From: Shinella zoogloeoides
GTDB taxonomy: Bacteria > Pseudomonadota > Alphaproteobacteria > Rhizobiales > Rhizobiaceae
Assembly: GCF_022682305.1 (NCBI RefSeq)
Contig: NZ_CP093529.1
Location: forward strand, 310,001 to 374,000
Direction: 5' to 3'
Length of the DNA stretch: 64,000 nt
A model generated the notes under the pieces. The model saw only the letters and a list, made by a program, of their open reading frames with translations. It was not told where the DNA came from and did no database searches. The position numbers were made by a program, and so were the translations under genes. Of the stretch, positions 18,614 to 27,436 are shown piece after piece. Numbering within the stretch: position 1 is the first letter of the stretch; each line of letters opens with the position of its first letter.

Positions 18614-19114
18614 ATGATGGCTGCGCTCTATGCCGATTACGTCGCGGATCTGAGAACCCTGTTCTGCGAACTGGATCGCCACCCCGATCTCTTCCAGACA
18701 TTCGATGTGCGTCTGGAGTTGGCGGCGGCGGGCGGGCTTGTCGTCTACGAGACGAGACGGCGCAAGGGGCAGACGGACAGCCTCTACTACGGCCGCGCGA
18801 CGGCGGACGGCGACAACCGGCAGCTCTCGCAGGCCGCCGCCTTCGCGGCGCTCGACCGCTTCTTCGCGCTCGGGCAGTTCGCCGCGCTTTCCGGCGGCGG
18901 GGCGGAGCGGGCGCTGGATGCGCGCTATCCCCATTGCGCCGTCAATTTCTCCTACCGCAAGAAGGGCCAGCCGAGTGCACGGTCCATGCTCATGGTCTTC
19001 ATCGGTTTCAACGACGAGGCGGATGCGCAGCAATATGTGGCGGCTGCGGAAGGCGGATCCGCCTTCGTGACGGAGCGGCCCTGCCGCGGAGCGAAAGCCT
19101 ACGAGTGGAAGTAA
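18614..19114 (+). CDS. Hypothetical protein, 166 residues
   Basis: No family recognised. The protein begins at the first of two adjacent ATG codons (MMAALYADYVADL). It has no signal peptide or membrane helix, is of mixed composition, and ends in a Lys. The predicted soluble protein contains a Tyr/Arg-rich middle (VVYETRRRKGQTDSLYYG) and a C-terminal segment NFSYRKKGQPSARSMLMVFIGF. Codon use and GC match the neighbours, supporting a real gene. It is convergent with the frameshifted pentapeptide gene; no operon partner is evident. Confidence 0.6.
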   Translation: MMAALYADYVADLRTLFCELDRHPDLFQTFDVRLELAAAGGLVVYETRRRKGQTDSLYYGRATADGDNRQLSQAAAFAALDRFFALGQFAALSGGGAERALDARYPHCAVNFSYRKKGQPSARSMLMVFIGFNDEADAQQYVAAAEGGSAFVTERPCRGAKAYEWK

Positions 19115-19135
19115 GGCGGGACCGCCGCGCCGGTG

Positions 19136-19753
19136 TCATTTCCGGCGCACGTCAAACCCGAGCGCTTCGGCGATGACGATCGTCTGATCGATCGTGATGA
19201 TCGCCTCCTTGAGCTTGACGTTTTCCGGATCTATCGCCGTCAGGTCGCTGCCGCGCAGGTCGCAGCGCGAGAAGTCGGCGCCGTGCAGCCAGGCACCGGA
19301 GGTCCGCGTCCCGGATGGAGCCGCCCTCGCAGACCGCGCCCGTCAGGTCCGTCTCCCGCAGACGGGTGCCACTGAACGTCGCGCGGCGCAGGTCCGCGCC
19401 GGGCAGGCCGGTGAAGGACCAGTCCCCGTTGACGACCTTCATATTGTCGAACTGGCACCGGTCGAACATGCTGCCGACGAGCTTGCATTCCGTGAAGATC
19501 GTGTCGAAGAAGTTGCACGAGAGGAAGGTGCAGTTCACGAAGGCCGCGCCTTCATGGATGGAGGCGCTGAAGCGCACGCGCCGGAAGGTGCAGGCATTGA
19601 AGACGCTGCCGACATTGCGCCCGTCCGTCAGGTCAAGCTCCGAGAAGAGCGTGCTCTCATAGTGCTCCCGTTCGAGTTCCTTGCCGTACCAGTCCGCTCC
19701 GGCGATCGTTTTCGTTGTTGGCGGCGGGGGCTCGCCAATCGTCTCTCTGCCAT
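19136..19753 (-). pseudogene. Pentapeptide-repeat protein, frameshifted
   Basis: Translation from the ATG at 19753 (with GGGAGA upstream) gives the start of a gene. The pentapeptide-type repeats (A(D/N)LxG-like, e.g. GADLRRATFSGTRLRETDL) are in a different frame from about 19715 to 19297. The final part (WLHGADFSRCDLRGSDL ... ending FDVRRK) is in a third frame. Restoring one C in the C5 run near 19728 and two bases in ctccggtgcc near 19295 would give one continuous right-handed beta-helix protein of about 205 residues. This is either a decaying gene or sequencing error. It lies directly downstream of the TetR gene, in the same direction. Confidence 0.65.
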
Positions 19754-19763
19754 GGTCTCTCCC

Positions 19764-20393
19764 TCAGCCCGGCGTGTAGCCGTGACGGGCGAAGAAGCGG
19801 TCGAGCTCCCGGGGCTGCGGCGCCTCGCCGGTATAGATCGCGATATATTCGGGGATACGCTTCATGCGGGTGGCGATATCCTCGCGGGACTGCATGGAGA
19901 TATAGCCGATCTGCACCAGATAGGTCGTGCGGGCGCGCACGTCGGCGGCTGCTTCCGTAAAGCCGAAACGCACGAACATGCGGCTGATCGCCTCCAGCCG
20001 CGCCTGATCCGCCTGCCGAACCTCCTCAAGAATCTCTTCCGATTGCAGCGCCCAGCTTCGCACCGCGAACTCGAACTGCGCGTCGAACAGGTCCTGGTCC
20101 AGCCAGCAGTCGAAGACGTTCAGCATCGCCTCGGCGATGGTCTCCGCATAGGCCTCGGACCGCTTCACCATGTTGCCTGTATTCTTCTCCCGCCAGCGCG
20201 CCACCAGCGCGGCCAGCAATTCCTCGCGATCCTTGAAGAACCAATAGAAACTCGTGCGGGAGAGGTTGAGCCGCTTGGCGAGCGGCAGGATCTTCACGGC
20301 CTCGACGCCGGATTCCAGTAGGGCATCGTAGGCAGCCTCCAGCCATCCCTCGTGGGAGCCCCGCCAGCCGCTGTCGTTCGTCGCCTGTTCCAT
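19764..20393 (-). CDS. TetR-family transcriptional regulator
   Basis: 209 residues from the ATG at 20393 (GAGCAGG just upstream); an in-frame ATG at 20471 would read through the operator and is less likely. The N-terminal helix-turn-helix reads LLESGVEAVKILPLAKRLNL then SRTSFYWFFKDREELLAAL, the classic TetR DNA-binding segment. The remaining helices form the ligand/dimer domain. It is divergent from the flavoprotein gene at 20515, with a long inverted repeat in between, so it probably represses that gene and itself and is relieved by a pathway substrate. Confidence 0.88.
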   Translation of the reverse strand: MEQATNDSGWRGSHEGWLEAAYDALLESGVEAVKILPLAKRLNLSRTSFYWFFKDREELLAALVARWREKNTGNMVKRSEAYAETIAEAMLNVFDCWLDQDLFDAQFEFAVRSWALQSEEILEEVRQADQARLEAISRMFVRFGFTEAAADVRARTTYLVQIGYISMQSREDIATRMKRIPEYIAIYTGEAPQPRELDRFFARHGYTPG

Positions 20394-20433
20394 GCCTGCT
20401 CGTAGCAAATCGGCCACCCTGCCACAAGGGGAC

Positions 20434-20470
20434 TGTACATCTATGTTCTTAATATTGACATAGGTGTACA
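20434..20470. promoter_or_regulatory. TetR operator candidate in divergent intergenic region
   Basis: Arms TGTACATCTATGT (20434-20446) and ACATAGGTGTACA (20458-20470) are inverted with 12 of 13 matches and an 11-bp spacer. The site lies between the divergent TetR and flavoprotein starts and covers the expected promoter region. This is the arrangement expected for an autoregulated TetR repressor. Confidence 0.65.
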
Positions 20471-20514
20471 TTTTGCCTTAGCGTCGCGACATCACCCTAG
20501 TCGGAGCCAGTCGC

Positions 20515-22551
20515 ATGTCGAATGATCCCCTCCTTCAGCCGTACCGCCTGAAGCACCTGACCCTGCGCAACCGCATTATCGTCACCTCGCACGAGCCGGC
20601 CTATCCCGAGGACGGCATGCCGAAGGGGCGCTACCGGGCCTATACGGTGGAGCGCGCCAAGGGTGGCGTGGCGCTGACGATGACGGCCGGCTCCGCGGCG
20701 GTCTCGAAGGACAGCCCGCCGGTCTTCAACAACCTGCTCGCCTACAAGGACGAGATCGTGCCGTGGATCCGCGAGATGACCGACGCCGTGCACGAGGCGG
20801 GTTCGGCCATCATGATCCAGCTCACCCATCTCGGCCGCCGCACCCGCTGGGACAAGGGCGACTGGTTGCCGGTGCTTGCCCCCTCGCACCAGCGCGAGGC
20901 CGCGCACCGCGCCTTTCCGAAGAAGCTGGAGGATTGGGATATCGAGCGCATCATCAAGGACTTCGCCGACGCTGCCGAGCGCATGAAGGCAGGCGGCATG
21001 GACGGCGTCGAGCTGGAGGCCTACGGCCACCTTATCGACCAGTTCATTTCCCCGCTCACCAATGAACTCGACGGCCCCTATGGCGGTTCGCTCGACAATC
21101 GCATGCGCTTCTGTTTCGACGTGTTCCGGGCGATGCGCGAGCGGGTCGGCGAAGATTTCATCCTCGGCGTGCGCTACACGGCCGACGAATGTCTTCCCGG
21201 CGGCACGGGCAAGGCCGAGGGCCTTGAAATCTCGCGCCGTCTCAAGGAAAGCGGCCTCATCGACTATCTCAACGTCATCCGCGGCCATATCGACACCGAT
21301 CCCGGCCTCACCGACGTCATCCCCATTCAGGGCATGGCGAGCGCGCCGCATCTGGATTTCGCCGGCGAAGTGCGTGCGGCCACCGATTTCCCGACCTTCC
21401 ATGCCGCCAAGATTCAGGACGTCGCGACCGCCCGCCACGCCATCGCCGCCGGCAAGGTCGACATGATCGGCATGACGCGCGCGCACATGACCGACCCGCA
21501 TATCCTGCGCAAGATCATCGAGAAGCGCGAGGACGACATCCGCCCCTGCGTCGGCGCGAACTACTGTCTCGACCGCATCTATCAGGGCGGTCTTGCCTTC
21601 TGCATCCACAATGCGGCGACCGGCCGCGAGGAGACGATGCCCCACGTCGTGGCGAAGGCCGCAGCCCGCAGGAAGGTCGTGATCGTCGGCGCGGGGCCGG
21701 CCGGGCTGGAGGCGGCGCGCGTCTCGGCCGAGCGCGGCCATGAGGTCGTCGTCTTCGAGGCGGCGAGCAATCCCGGCGGCCAGATCCGCCTGACGGCGCT
21801 CAGCGAGCGGCGGCGGGAGATGATCGGCATCATCGATTGGCGCATGAGCCAGTGCGAGAAGCTGGGCGTCACCTTCCACTTCAACACCTGGGCGGAAGCC
21901 GACACAGTGCTCGCGGAAAAGCCCGACGTGGTGATCGTCGCGACGGGCGGCCTGCCGCATACCGAGGTGCTGACGAAGGGCAACGAACTGGTCGTCTCCT
22001 CCTGGGATATCATCTCCGGCGACGTGAAGCCGGGAACGAACGTGCTGGTCTATGACGATGCCGGCGACCACGCGGCGTTGCAGGCGGCGGAGGTCGTCGC
22101 GAAGACCGGTGCGAAGGTCGAGATCATGACGCCGGACCGCGCCTTTGCGCCGGAGGTCATGGCGATGAACCTCGTACCCTATATGCGTGCTTTGCAGAAG
22201 CTCGACGCGACCTTCACCGTCACCTACCGGCTGGAGGCGGCGGAACGGCGCGGCAACCAGCTCATCGCCCATATCGGCAGCGATTACGGCGGGGTTTCGA
22301 AGGAGCGCGCCGTCGACCAGATCGTCGTCAATCACGGCACGGTGCCGCTGGACGATCTCTATTTCGAGCTGAAGCCCGGCTCCATGAATCTGGGCGAAGT
22401 CTCCTACGACGAGCTGCTGTCCGGCGCACCGCAGACCGTCGAGCGCAATCCCGATGGAGCCTACCAGCTCTTCCGCATCGGCGATGCCGTCGCGGCCCGC
22501 AACACTCATGCGGCGATCTACGACGCGCTGCGCCTCGCCAAGGATTTGTGA
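20515..22551 (+). CDS. Old-Yellow-Enzyme/NAD(P) flavoprotein, N-demethylase-like (DgcA / N-methylproline demethylase group)
   Basis: 678 residues. The N-terminal OYE-type FMN barrel (about 1-340) has NELDGPYGGSLDNRMRF. It is followed by an iron-sulfur segment, then an FAD/NAD(P) domain with VVIVGAGPAGLEAAR (about 385) and IVATGG. This is the trimethylamine-dehydrogenase/2,4-dienoyl-CoA-reductase architecture. Its 4Fe-4S motif reads CVGANYC...C: Cys345, Ala348, Cys351, Cys363. The second ligand of the usual CxxCxxC is therefore Ala. I recall related demethylases of methylated amino acids with a similar motif, so this may be a subfamily trait. The likely reaction is oxidative N-demethylation in the cytoplasm, with formaldehyde or methylene-THF as C1 product. 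It is controlled by the divergent TetR gene and convergent with a catabolic operon. Confidence 0.82.
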   Translation: MSNDPLLQPYRLKHLTLRNRIIVTSHEPAYPEDGMPKGRYRAYTVERAKGGVALTMTAGSAAVSKDSPPVFNNLLAYKDEIVPWIREMTDAVHEAGSAIMIQLTHLGRRTRWDKGDWLPVLAPSHQREAAHRAFPKKLEDWDIERIIKDFADAAERMKAGGMDGVELEAYGHLIDQFISPLTNELDGPYGGSLDNRMRFCFDVFRAMRERVGEDFILGVRYTADECLPGGTGKAEGLEISRRLKESGLIDYLNVIRGHIDTDPGLTDVIPIQGMASAPHLDFAGEVRAATDFPTFHAAKIQDVATARHAIAAGKVDMIGMTRAHMTDPHILRKIIEKREDDIRPCVGANYCLDRIYQGGLAFCIHNAATGREETMPHVVAKAAARRKVVIVGAGPAGLEAARVSAERGHEVVVFEAASNPGGQIRLTALSERRREMIGIIDWRMSQCEKLGVTFHFNTWAEADTVLAEKPDVVIVATGGLPHTEVLTKGNELVVSSWDIISGDVKPGTNVLVYDDAGDHAALQAAEVVAKTGAKVEIMTPDRAFAPEVMAMNLVPYMRALQKLDATFTVTYRLEAAERRGNQLIAHIGSDYGGVSKERAVDQIVVNHGTVPLDDLYFELKPGSMNLGEVSYDELLSGAPQTVERNPDGAYQLFRIGDAVAARNTHAAIYDALRLAKDL

Positions 22552-22552
22552 G

Positions 22553-22798
22553 CTAACTGGCGGCCCGGCGGGCCGCCAGTTTCTCGATCCAGTCGGCGCC
22601 GATCCGCCAGCGCTTCAGCACGGAGACCGGGTCTTCCGCGTCGAGCCGTGAACAGATGCGGTAGACCTCCAGCACCTCGGGCGTCATTTCGCCGCGTTGG
22701 CAGAAATACATGGCTGCCGCATAACGCGCCCGTCCGGACCATTCGGAACCGGGCGGCATGGAGATGATCTCCCAGTTGCGGCGGGTCTCCTCGTCCAT
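22553..22798 (-). CDS. Small conserved-context protein, 81 residues
   Basis: No family recognised. The start codon overlaps the stop of the GcvT-like gene by one base (TGATG), so it is translationally coupled and last in the operon. The soluble, charged sequence MDEETRRNWEIISMPPGSEW continues with RYAAAMYFCQRGEMTPEVLEVYRICSRLDAEDP. Small partner proteins of this kind often accompany amine-catabolic oxidoreductases, but nothing visible assigns a role. Confidence 0.65.
   Translation of the reverse strand: MDEETRRNWEIISMPPGSEWSGRARYAAAMYFCQRGEMTPEVLEVYRICSRLDAEDPVSVLKRWRIGADWIEKLAARRAAS
22556..22580. terminator. Perfect hairpin at convergent gene ends
   Basis: ACTGGCGGCCCG and CGGGCCGCCAGT form a perfect 12-bp stem around one base. 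It overlaps the last codons of the minus-strand gene at 22553 and lies just 3' of the flavoprotein stop. It probably serves as a bidirectional terminator. Confidence 0.5.
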
Positions 22799-24030
22799 CA
22801 GCGAAGGCCCGGCGGGGTCGCCGTGCGGCGCGCCAGCTTGACGAAGGGGCGCGGCACGATCTTCGCGCGCTTCATCATCTTCTGGTATTTCAGCTCACGC
22901 AGGGCGTAAATCTCCACCCACAGGTCGTCCGTGAACTTCGAGCCGTAGGGTCGTTCGAGGCTGGCGATGGCGATATTGCGCTTGGCCGTCGGCGACCAGA
23001 TCGCGGCGGTGACAAGGCCGGCCTCGTGTTTCTGCCGGTGATAGACGATGGCATGTTCCGCGGGAACGTTGCCTTCGATTTCCAGGCCGACGAGGATATG
23101 CCGGAGCGTGCCCTTGCGCCGGGCGTCGAGGATCGCCCGGCGCCCGTTGAAATTGGGCTTGTCGGGATCGACCAGCCAGTCGAGGCCGATTTCGTCCGGC
23201 ATGCGCACCCTGTCCGAGCGCAAGGCGGCTTCGGCGGTCACGAAATCCGCATTGGCGACGATGAAGCCGGTCTCGATGCGTGTCTGGTTGAGCGCGCCAT
23301 AGCCGATGGCGCGGATGGCATGCGGTTCGCCGGCCGCCCAGAGCCGATCCCACAGGGAAAGCGCCGTGGCGCGGGGCACGAAGAGTTCGTAGCCGAGATC
23401 GCCGGTAAAGCCGGTTCGCGAGATCGTCACCGTGCCGCCGTCATGTGGGAAGGTGGCGATGTCGAAGGGCTTCAGCCTCTCCACGCCGGCAAAGCCGGCA
23501 TCGCGCAGCACGGCATAGCTGGTCGGGCCTTGCAGGGCGAGGCCGGCGACCTCCTCCGTCTCTTCGCGGATATCGACCGTAAAGCCGAAGGCGCTGTCGA
23601 GGAGCCAGGGCAGGTGACGCTCTTGGCAGCAGAGGCGGAATTCCTGTTCGCCGAGGCGGAAGAGCGTGCCGTCGTCCAGCACATGGCCATGGTCGTCGCA
23701 CCAGGCGGTGTAGTGCACGCGGCCAGAGGCGAGTTTTCTGACGTCGCGCAGGGTCAGGCGGTTGAGGTATCGTTCGGCATCCGGGCCGGTGATGCGGTAT
23801 TTCACCATGGGCGAAATGTCGAAGAGCGCGGCGGTCGAGCGGATGGCGAAATATTCCAGCTCCGCATCGAAGAGCGAATGCGGGGCCTTGTAGCCGGCCC
23901 AGTCGTACCAGTCGTTGACCTCGCTCAGCGCCGCCAGCCGTTCGTGGAACGGTGTCTCGAGGCGCGGCGTGCGGATATGGTCGCGGGCGGCGCGGCGCAG
24001 GTCCGCGGCGGATTTCGTCATGGCGTTCAT
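22798..24030 (-). CDS. GcvT-like aminomethyltransferase/demethylase family protein
   Basis: 410 residues. The fold markers of the glycine-cleavage T protein family are visible: FDISPMVKYRITGPDAERYLNRLTLRDV, then LALQGPTSYAVLRDAG, SRTGFTGDLGYELFVP and a C-terminal barrel (VPAEHAIVYHRQKHEAGLVTAAIWSPTAKRNIAIAS). Family members pass methyl/methylene groups to tetrahydrofolate (GcvT, DmdA, sarcosine and dimethylglycine oxidase C domains). It overlaps the upstream FAD oxidoreductase gene by 4 bp, so the two are probably co-translated. In this context it may capture the C1 unit released by a demethylase encoded in the cluster. The substrate cannot be read from sequence. Confidence 0.85.
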   Translation of the reverse strand: MNAMTKSAADLRRAARDHIRTPRLETPFHERLAALSEVNDWYDWAGYKAPHSLFDAELEYFAIRSTAALFDISPMVKYRITGPDAERYLNRLTLRDVRKLASGRVHYTAWCDDHGHVLDDGTLFRLGEQEFRLCCQERHLPWLLDSAFGFTVDIREETEEVAGLALQGPTSYAVLRDAGFAGVERLKPFDIATFPHDGGTVTISRTGFTGDLGYELFVPRATALSLWDRLWAAGEPHAIRAIGYGALNQTRIETGFIVANADFVTAEAALRSDRVRMPDEIGLDWLVDPDKPNFNGRRAILDARRKGTLRHILVGLEIEGNVPAEHAIVYHRQKHEAGLVTAAIWSPTAKRNIAIASLERPYGSKFTDDLWVEIYALRELKYQKMMKRAKIVPRPFVKLARRTATPPGLR

Positions 24031-25583
24031 GCCTTCGCTCCCGAAAGGATGTGGCGGGCCGCGTTCCAGCCCGGCAGGCCGGAAATGCCGCCGCCCGGAT
24101 GCGCCCCGGCACTCGCGAGATAAAGCCCCTCGATGGGCGTCCCGTAGCCGGAGGCGGCGCCCGTCGGGCGGTTGACGAGAAGCTGGTCGGCCTGCAATTC
24201 GCCATGGTGCCAGTGGCCGCCGGGCAGATTGTATTCCGCCTCGATGTCGACGGGCGTCATCAGTTCGGCCGTGACAATGGACTTGCCGATGCCCGGCGCA
24301 TGCCGCTCCAGCGTTTCCAGCACGACCTTGAGGAAAGCCGGCTTGCCCGCCTCCCAGCCCGCCTTGAGGCGATAGGGCGCATATTGCACGAGCGCCGAAA
24401 GCGTGCAGCCGCCGGAAGGCGCGAGCGTGTGGTCGGCAAGGCTCGGCACGGTGATCTCCATGACAGGATCGGGCGAGAACTCACCGTATTTCGCCGGGTT
24501 GAAGGCCGTTTCGACGTGTTCCATCGAACGCACCAGCACGACGCGCCCGCCTCTGGCCTCGGCCGAGAGGCCCTCGAAATTCGGGATTGCATCGAGGGCA
24601 AGGTCCAGCTTGGCGACATTGCCATGACTGCGCACGTTCTTCACCGAACGCACGAAACCGGTGCCGCTTTCTGCCGGATCGACGAGGTGGAGGAAGGTCG
24701 TCTGCGGATGGATGGCCGAGACGACGATTGGCGCAGTGATCTCCGCGCCGTCACGGGTGACGACGCCGCTCGCCCGGCCGCGATCGGCAAGGATGCGGCC
24801 TACCGGCGCGCCGCAGCGGATGGTGACGCCGGCCTTTTCCGCCGCCTTGAGGAAGGCGGGGGCGATGCTCGCCATGCCGCCTTTCGGCACGAACTGGCCG
24901 CCGGTGCGGCCGGCGACATCGCCCGTCAGGCGATAGTAGAGGCCGAGCAGGGAGGTGGGCGAGCGCGGACCGAGATGGATGCCGAGTGTCGCGTCGAAGG
25001 CGAGGAGGCCCTTCAGGCGATCGTCGGAAAGGTATTCGTCCGCGACGTCGGCGACGTTCATCAGCAGCATGCGCAGGAAATCGCGGCCTTCGCTGCGGCC
25101 CTTGCGGATCAGGCTGAAGCCGGTCGCCGCGAAGGTGGAGAGGTCGCCCAGCGAGATCGCGCCGATCTGCGGCGGCGGACGGCGCAGGAACCGCTTCAGG
25201 AGGCTGGCCTGGAAGACGAGTTTTTTCCGCAGCGCCGTGAAGGCGGCCGCTTCTTCGGCGGAGACGCCGTCGATGCTCTCGCCATAGGCGCCGTGAAGCG
25301 TGACGGCCCGGCCGGAGCCGTCGAGCACGCTGGTCGGCAGCAGCCTGTTGTCGCCCGCAAGGTCGAGGCCGAGGTCGCGGACGACCTCGCCGTCCAGCCG
25401 GTTGACGAGATGGGCGAGGCCGGCGGAGCGGAAGCCGGGCGACAATTCCCGGCCGCGCATGGCGCCGCCCGGCTCGTTCGCCGCTTCCAGCACGAGGACG
25501 CGGCGACCGCCCTTGGCGAGGCGCGTGGCGGCGGCGAGGCCGTTGTGGCCCGCGCCGATGACGATGGCATCATATGACGTCAT
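24027..25583 (-). CDS. FAD-dependent oxidoreductase, phytoene-desaturase-like (COG1233)
   Basis: 518 residues. It begins with a Rossmann dinucleotide site (YDAIVIGAGHNGLAAATRLAKGGRRVLVLEA) and ends with the FAD-binding GLYLASAGAHPGGGISGLPGWNAA motif typical of the carotenoid-desaturase/PYROXD2 branch of amine-oxidase-like flavoproteins. It overlaps the preceding gene by 14 bp and the following GcvT-like gene by 4 bp. It is paralogous to the product at 25570-27189, so the pair may form a heteromer or act on successive substrates. No carotenoid genes are nearby; the amine-catabolic context suggests oxidation of a C-N or alpha,beta bond. Confidence 0.85.
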   Translation of the reverse strand: MTSYDAIVIGAGHNGLAAATRLAKGGRRVLVLEAANEPGGAMRGRELSPGFRSAGLAHLVNRLDGEVVRDLGLDLAGDNRLLPTSVLDGSGRAVTLHGAYGESIDGVSAEEAAAFTALRKKLVFQASLLKRFLRRPPPQIGAISLGDLSTFAATGFSLIRKGRSEGRDFLRMLLMNVADVADEYLSDDRLKGLLAFDATLGIHLGPRSPTSLLGLYYRLTGDVAGRTGGQFVPKGGMASIAPAFLKAAEKAGVTIRCGAPVGRILADRGRASGVVTRDGAEITAPIVVSAIHPQTTFLHLVDPAESGTGFVRSVKNVRSHGNVAKLDLALDAIPNFEGLSAEARGGRVVLVRSMEHVETAFNPAKYGEFSPDPVMEITVPSLADHTLAPSGGCTLSALVQYAPYRLKAGWEAGKPAFLKVVLETLERHAPGIGKSIVTAELMTPVDIEAEYNLPGGHWHHGELQADQLLVNRPTGAASGYGTPIEGLYLASAGAHPGGGISGLPGWNAARHILSGAKA

Positions 25584-27189
25584 GGGCTTTGCTCATCTGT
25601 TCGGGCGCGCGCTTCAGGTCGCGCAGGATCTCGGCGGCGGCGTTGCGGCCGGGTGCCCCCATCACCCCGCCGCCCGGATGGGTGGAGGAGCCGCACATAT
25701 AGAGCCCGGAAATCGGGCTGCGGTATTGCGCATAGCCGGGCACCGGCCGGTTGAAGAGAAGCTGGTCGAAGGTCAGTTCGCCCTGGAAGATATTGCCTTC
25801 CGTCAGGCCCACCTCGTTCTCGATCTCGCGCGGCGTACGCACTTCCATATGCACGATGCGGTCGCGGAAGCCGGGCGAGTAATCGGCGATCTGGCTGATG
25901 ACGGTTTCGGCGAAGGCGTCGCGGTCCGCATCCGTCCAGTCGCGGCCCTCCACCTTGGGCGGGCAATATTGCACGAAACAGCTCATGAAGTGCTTGCCCG
26001 GCGAGGTCATGGTCGGGTCGAGCAGGGTCGGGATCATCATGTCGAGGAAGGGGTCGGCCGACCAGCGCCCGGCCTTCCAGTCGTCATAGCCGCGCTCCAT
26101 GCGCTCGATGGAATCGGTGAAATGCATGTCGCCGCGAATGCAGGTCGAGCCCTCGGGCAGAGCGGGGAATTCCGGCAGGCTGTCGAGCGCGATGTTCACC
26201 TTGCCGGAGGAGCCGCGCATCTTGAAGTGCTTGACGCGGTGGACGAATTCGCCGGGCAGCGTGTCCTCGTCGACGAGCTTGAGGAAGGTGCGCTTCACGT
26301 CCGCATTGGAGACGACGAGGCCGGCGCGAATCTCGTCGCCGTTCGCGAGGACCACGCCGCTGGTACGCCCGCCGCGCGTCAGAATCTTCGACACTTCGGC
26401 ATCGGTGCGGATCGTGCCGCCCGAGGCGAGGAAGGAGCGGGACAAGGCCTGCGTGACCGCACCCATGCCGCCGCGCGCATAGCCCCAGGCCCCGACGGAG
26501 CCGTCCACCTCGCCCATATAGTGATGCAGCAGCACATAGGCCGTGCCCGGAGACATCGGGCCGAGCGCTGTGCCGATGATGCCCGACAGCGCGAGATAGG
26601 CCTTGATGACATCCGTCTCGAAATATTCGTCGAGGAAGTCGGAGATCGACATGGTCCAGAAACGCAACGTCTCGGCCATTTCGTGCGGGCTGAACTCGCC
26701 GAATTTCTTCGCGAGATAAAGCAGTTCCGAAATGTCGCGCGGGCGGAAGCCGAACGGGTCGGGCGCGGTGCGCATCAGGAGCGGCTGGATGAAGCGGCAC
26801 TGGCGCGTCACGTCACGGGCATAACGCTCATAGGCCTCCGCGTCGCGCTTCGAATAGCGGGCGAATTCGCGGCGGTGGCTGTCATGGTCGCGGTAGGAGG
26901 CGAGATAGTCGCCATCGCGGGTGAAGACGGCACCGCCCTCATAGGAGATGACCTGCAGGCCGTGCTTCGGCAATTCGAGATCGCGCATGATCTCCGGCCG
27001 GAAGAGGGAGCAGACATAGGAGCAGTTGGAATAGAGGAAGCCGGGCGTCAGTTCGCGGCTCGTTGCCGCCCCGCCGACCCAGCCGTTCTTCTCCACGACG
27101 AGAACGTCGAGGCCGGCACGCTGGAGATAGCAGGCCGTGACCAGCCCGTTATGGCCGCCTCCGACGATCAAAGCATCGTACTTTCGCAT
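25570..27189 (-). CDS. FAD-dependent oxidoreductase, phytoene-desaturase-like (COG1233), first gene of operon
   Basis: 539 residues. The start at 27189 is chosen because GGGAGG lies 8 bp upstream and the protein then opens directly with the FAD motif YDALIVGGGHNGLVTACYL; the longer open frame upstream crosses the promoter and operator. The C-terminal FAD motif is GLYMCGSSTHPGGGVMGAPGRNAA. The closest relative within the window is the next gene. It heads a minus-strand operon of four overlapping genes running to 22553. The BetI-like operator at 27250-27263 lies 61 bp upstream and probably controls it. Confidence 0.86.
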   Translation of the reverse strand: MRKYDALIVGGGHNGLVTACYLQRAGLDVLVVEKNGWVGGAATSRELTPGFLYSNCSYVCSLFRPEIMRDLELPKHGLQVISYEGGAVFTRDGDYLASYRDHDSHRREFARYSKRDAEAYERYARDVTRQCRFIQPLLMRTAPDPFGFRPRDISELLYLAKKFGEFSPHEMAETLRFWTMSISDFLDEYFETDVIKAYLALSGIIGTALGPMSPGTAYVLLHHYMGEVDGSVGAWGYARGGMGAVTQALSRSFLASGGTIRTDAEVSKILTRGGRTSGVVLANGDEIRAGLVVSNADVKRTFLKLVDEDTLPGEFVHRVKHFKMRGSSGKVNIALDSLPEFPALPEGSTCIRGDMHFTDSIERMERGYDDWKAGRWSADPFLDMMIPTLLDPTMTSPGKHFMSCFVQYCPPKVEGRDWTDADRDAFAETVISQIADYSPGFRDRIVHMEVRTPREIENEVGLTEGNIFQGELTFDQLLFNRPVPGYAQYRSPISGLYMCGSSTHPGGGVMGAPGRNAAAEILRDLKRAPEQMSKAHDVI

Positions 27190-27249
27190 TCTTGATGCCT
27201 CCCTTGTTTCTAAAAGCTGCATCAAAAGCAAAATGTTGTCTAGATATTC

Positions 27250-27263
27250 TGAATGAATATTCA
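27250..27263. promoter_or_regulatory. Operator site 1 of BetI-like regulon
   Basis: TGAATGAATATTCA, inside the longer palindrome CTGAAT-GAAT-ATTCAG (27249-27264). It lies between the divergent FAD-oxidoreductase operon and the TetR/BetI-like gene. It is the same motif as the sites at 32358 and 35660 (consensus TGAATGAAYRTTCA). Confidence 0.72.
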
Positions 27264-27436
27264 GCAAGGATGTTGCAATCGCCTGATAATGCGCTAGAAT
27301 TTCGAGCCATGAAGGAAAGGCCGGCCAGTCGGCCACGGCACCGGAGCGCCATGCAGAAGGTTCTTGACAGCCGGGAGCGTTGTCCCGCTCATCGATGTGG
27401 CGGCAGGACGGTCGCGGGTGCTTGCCCGTGACCGAG

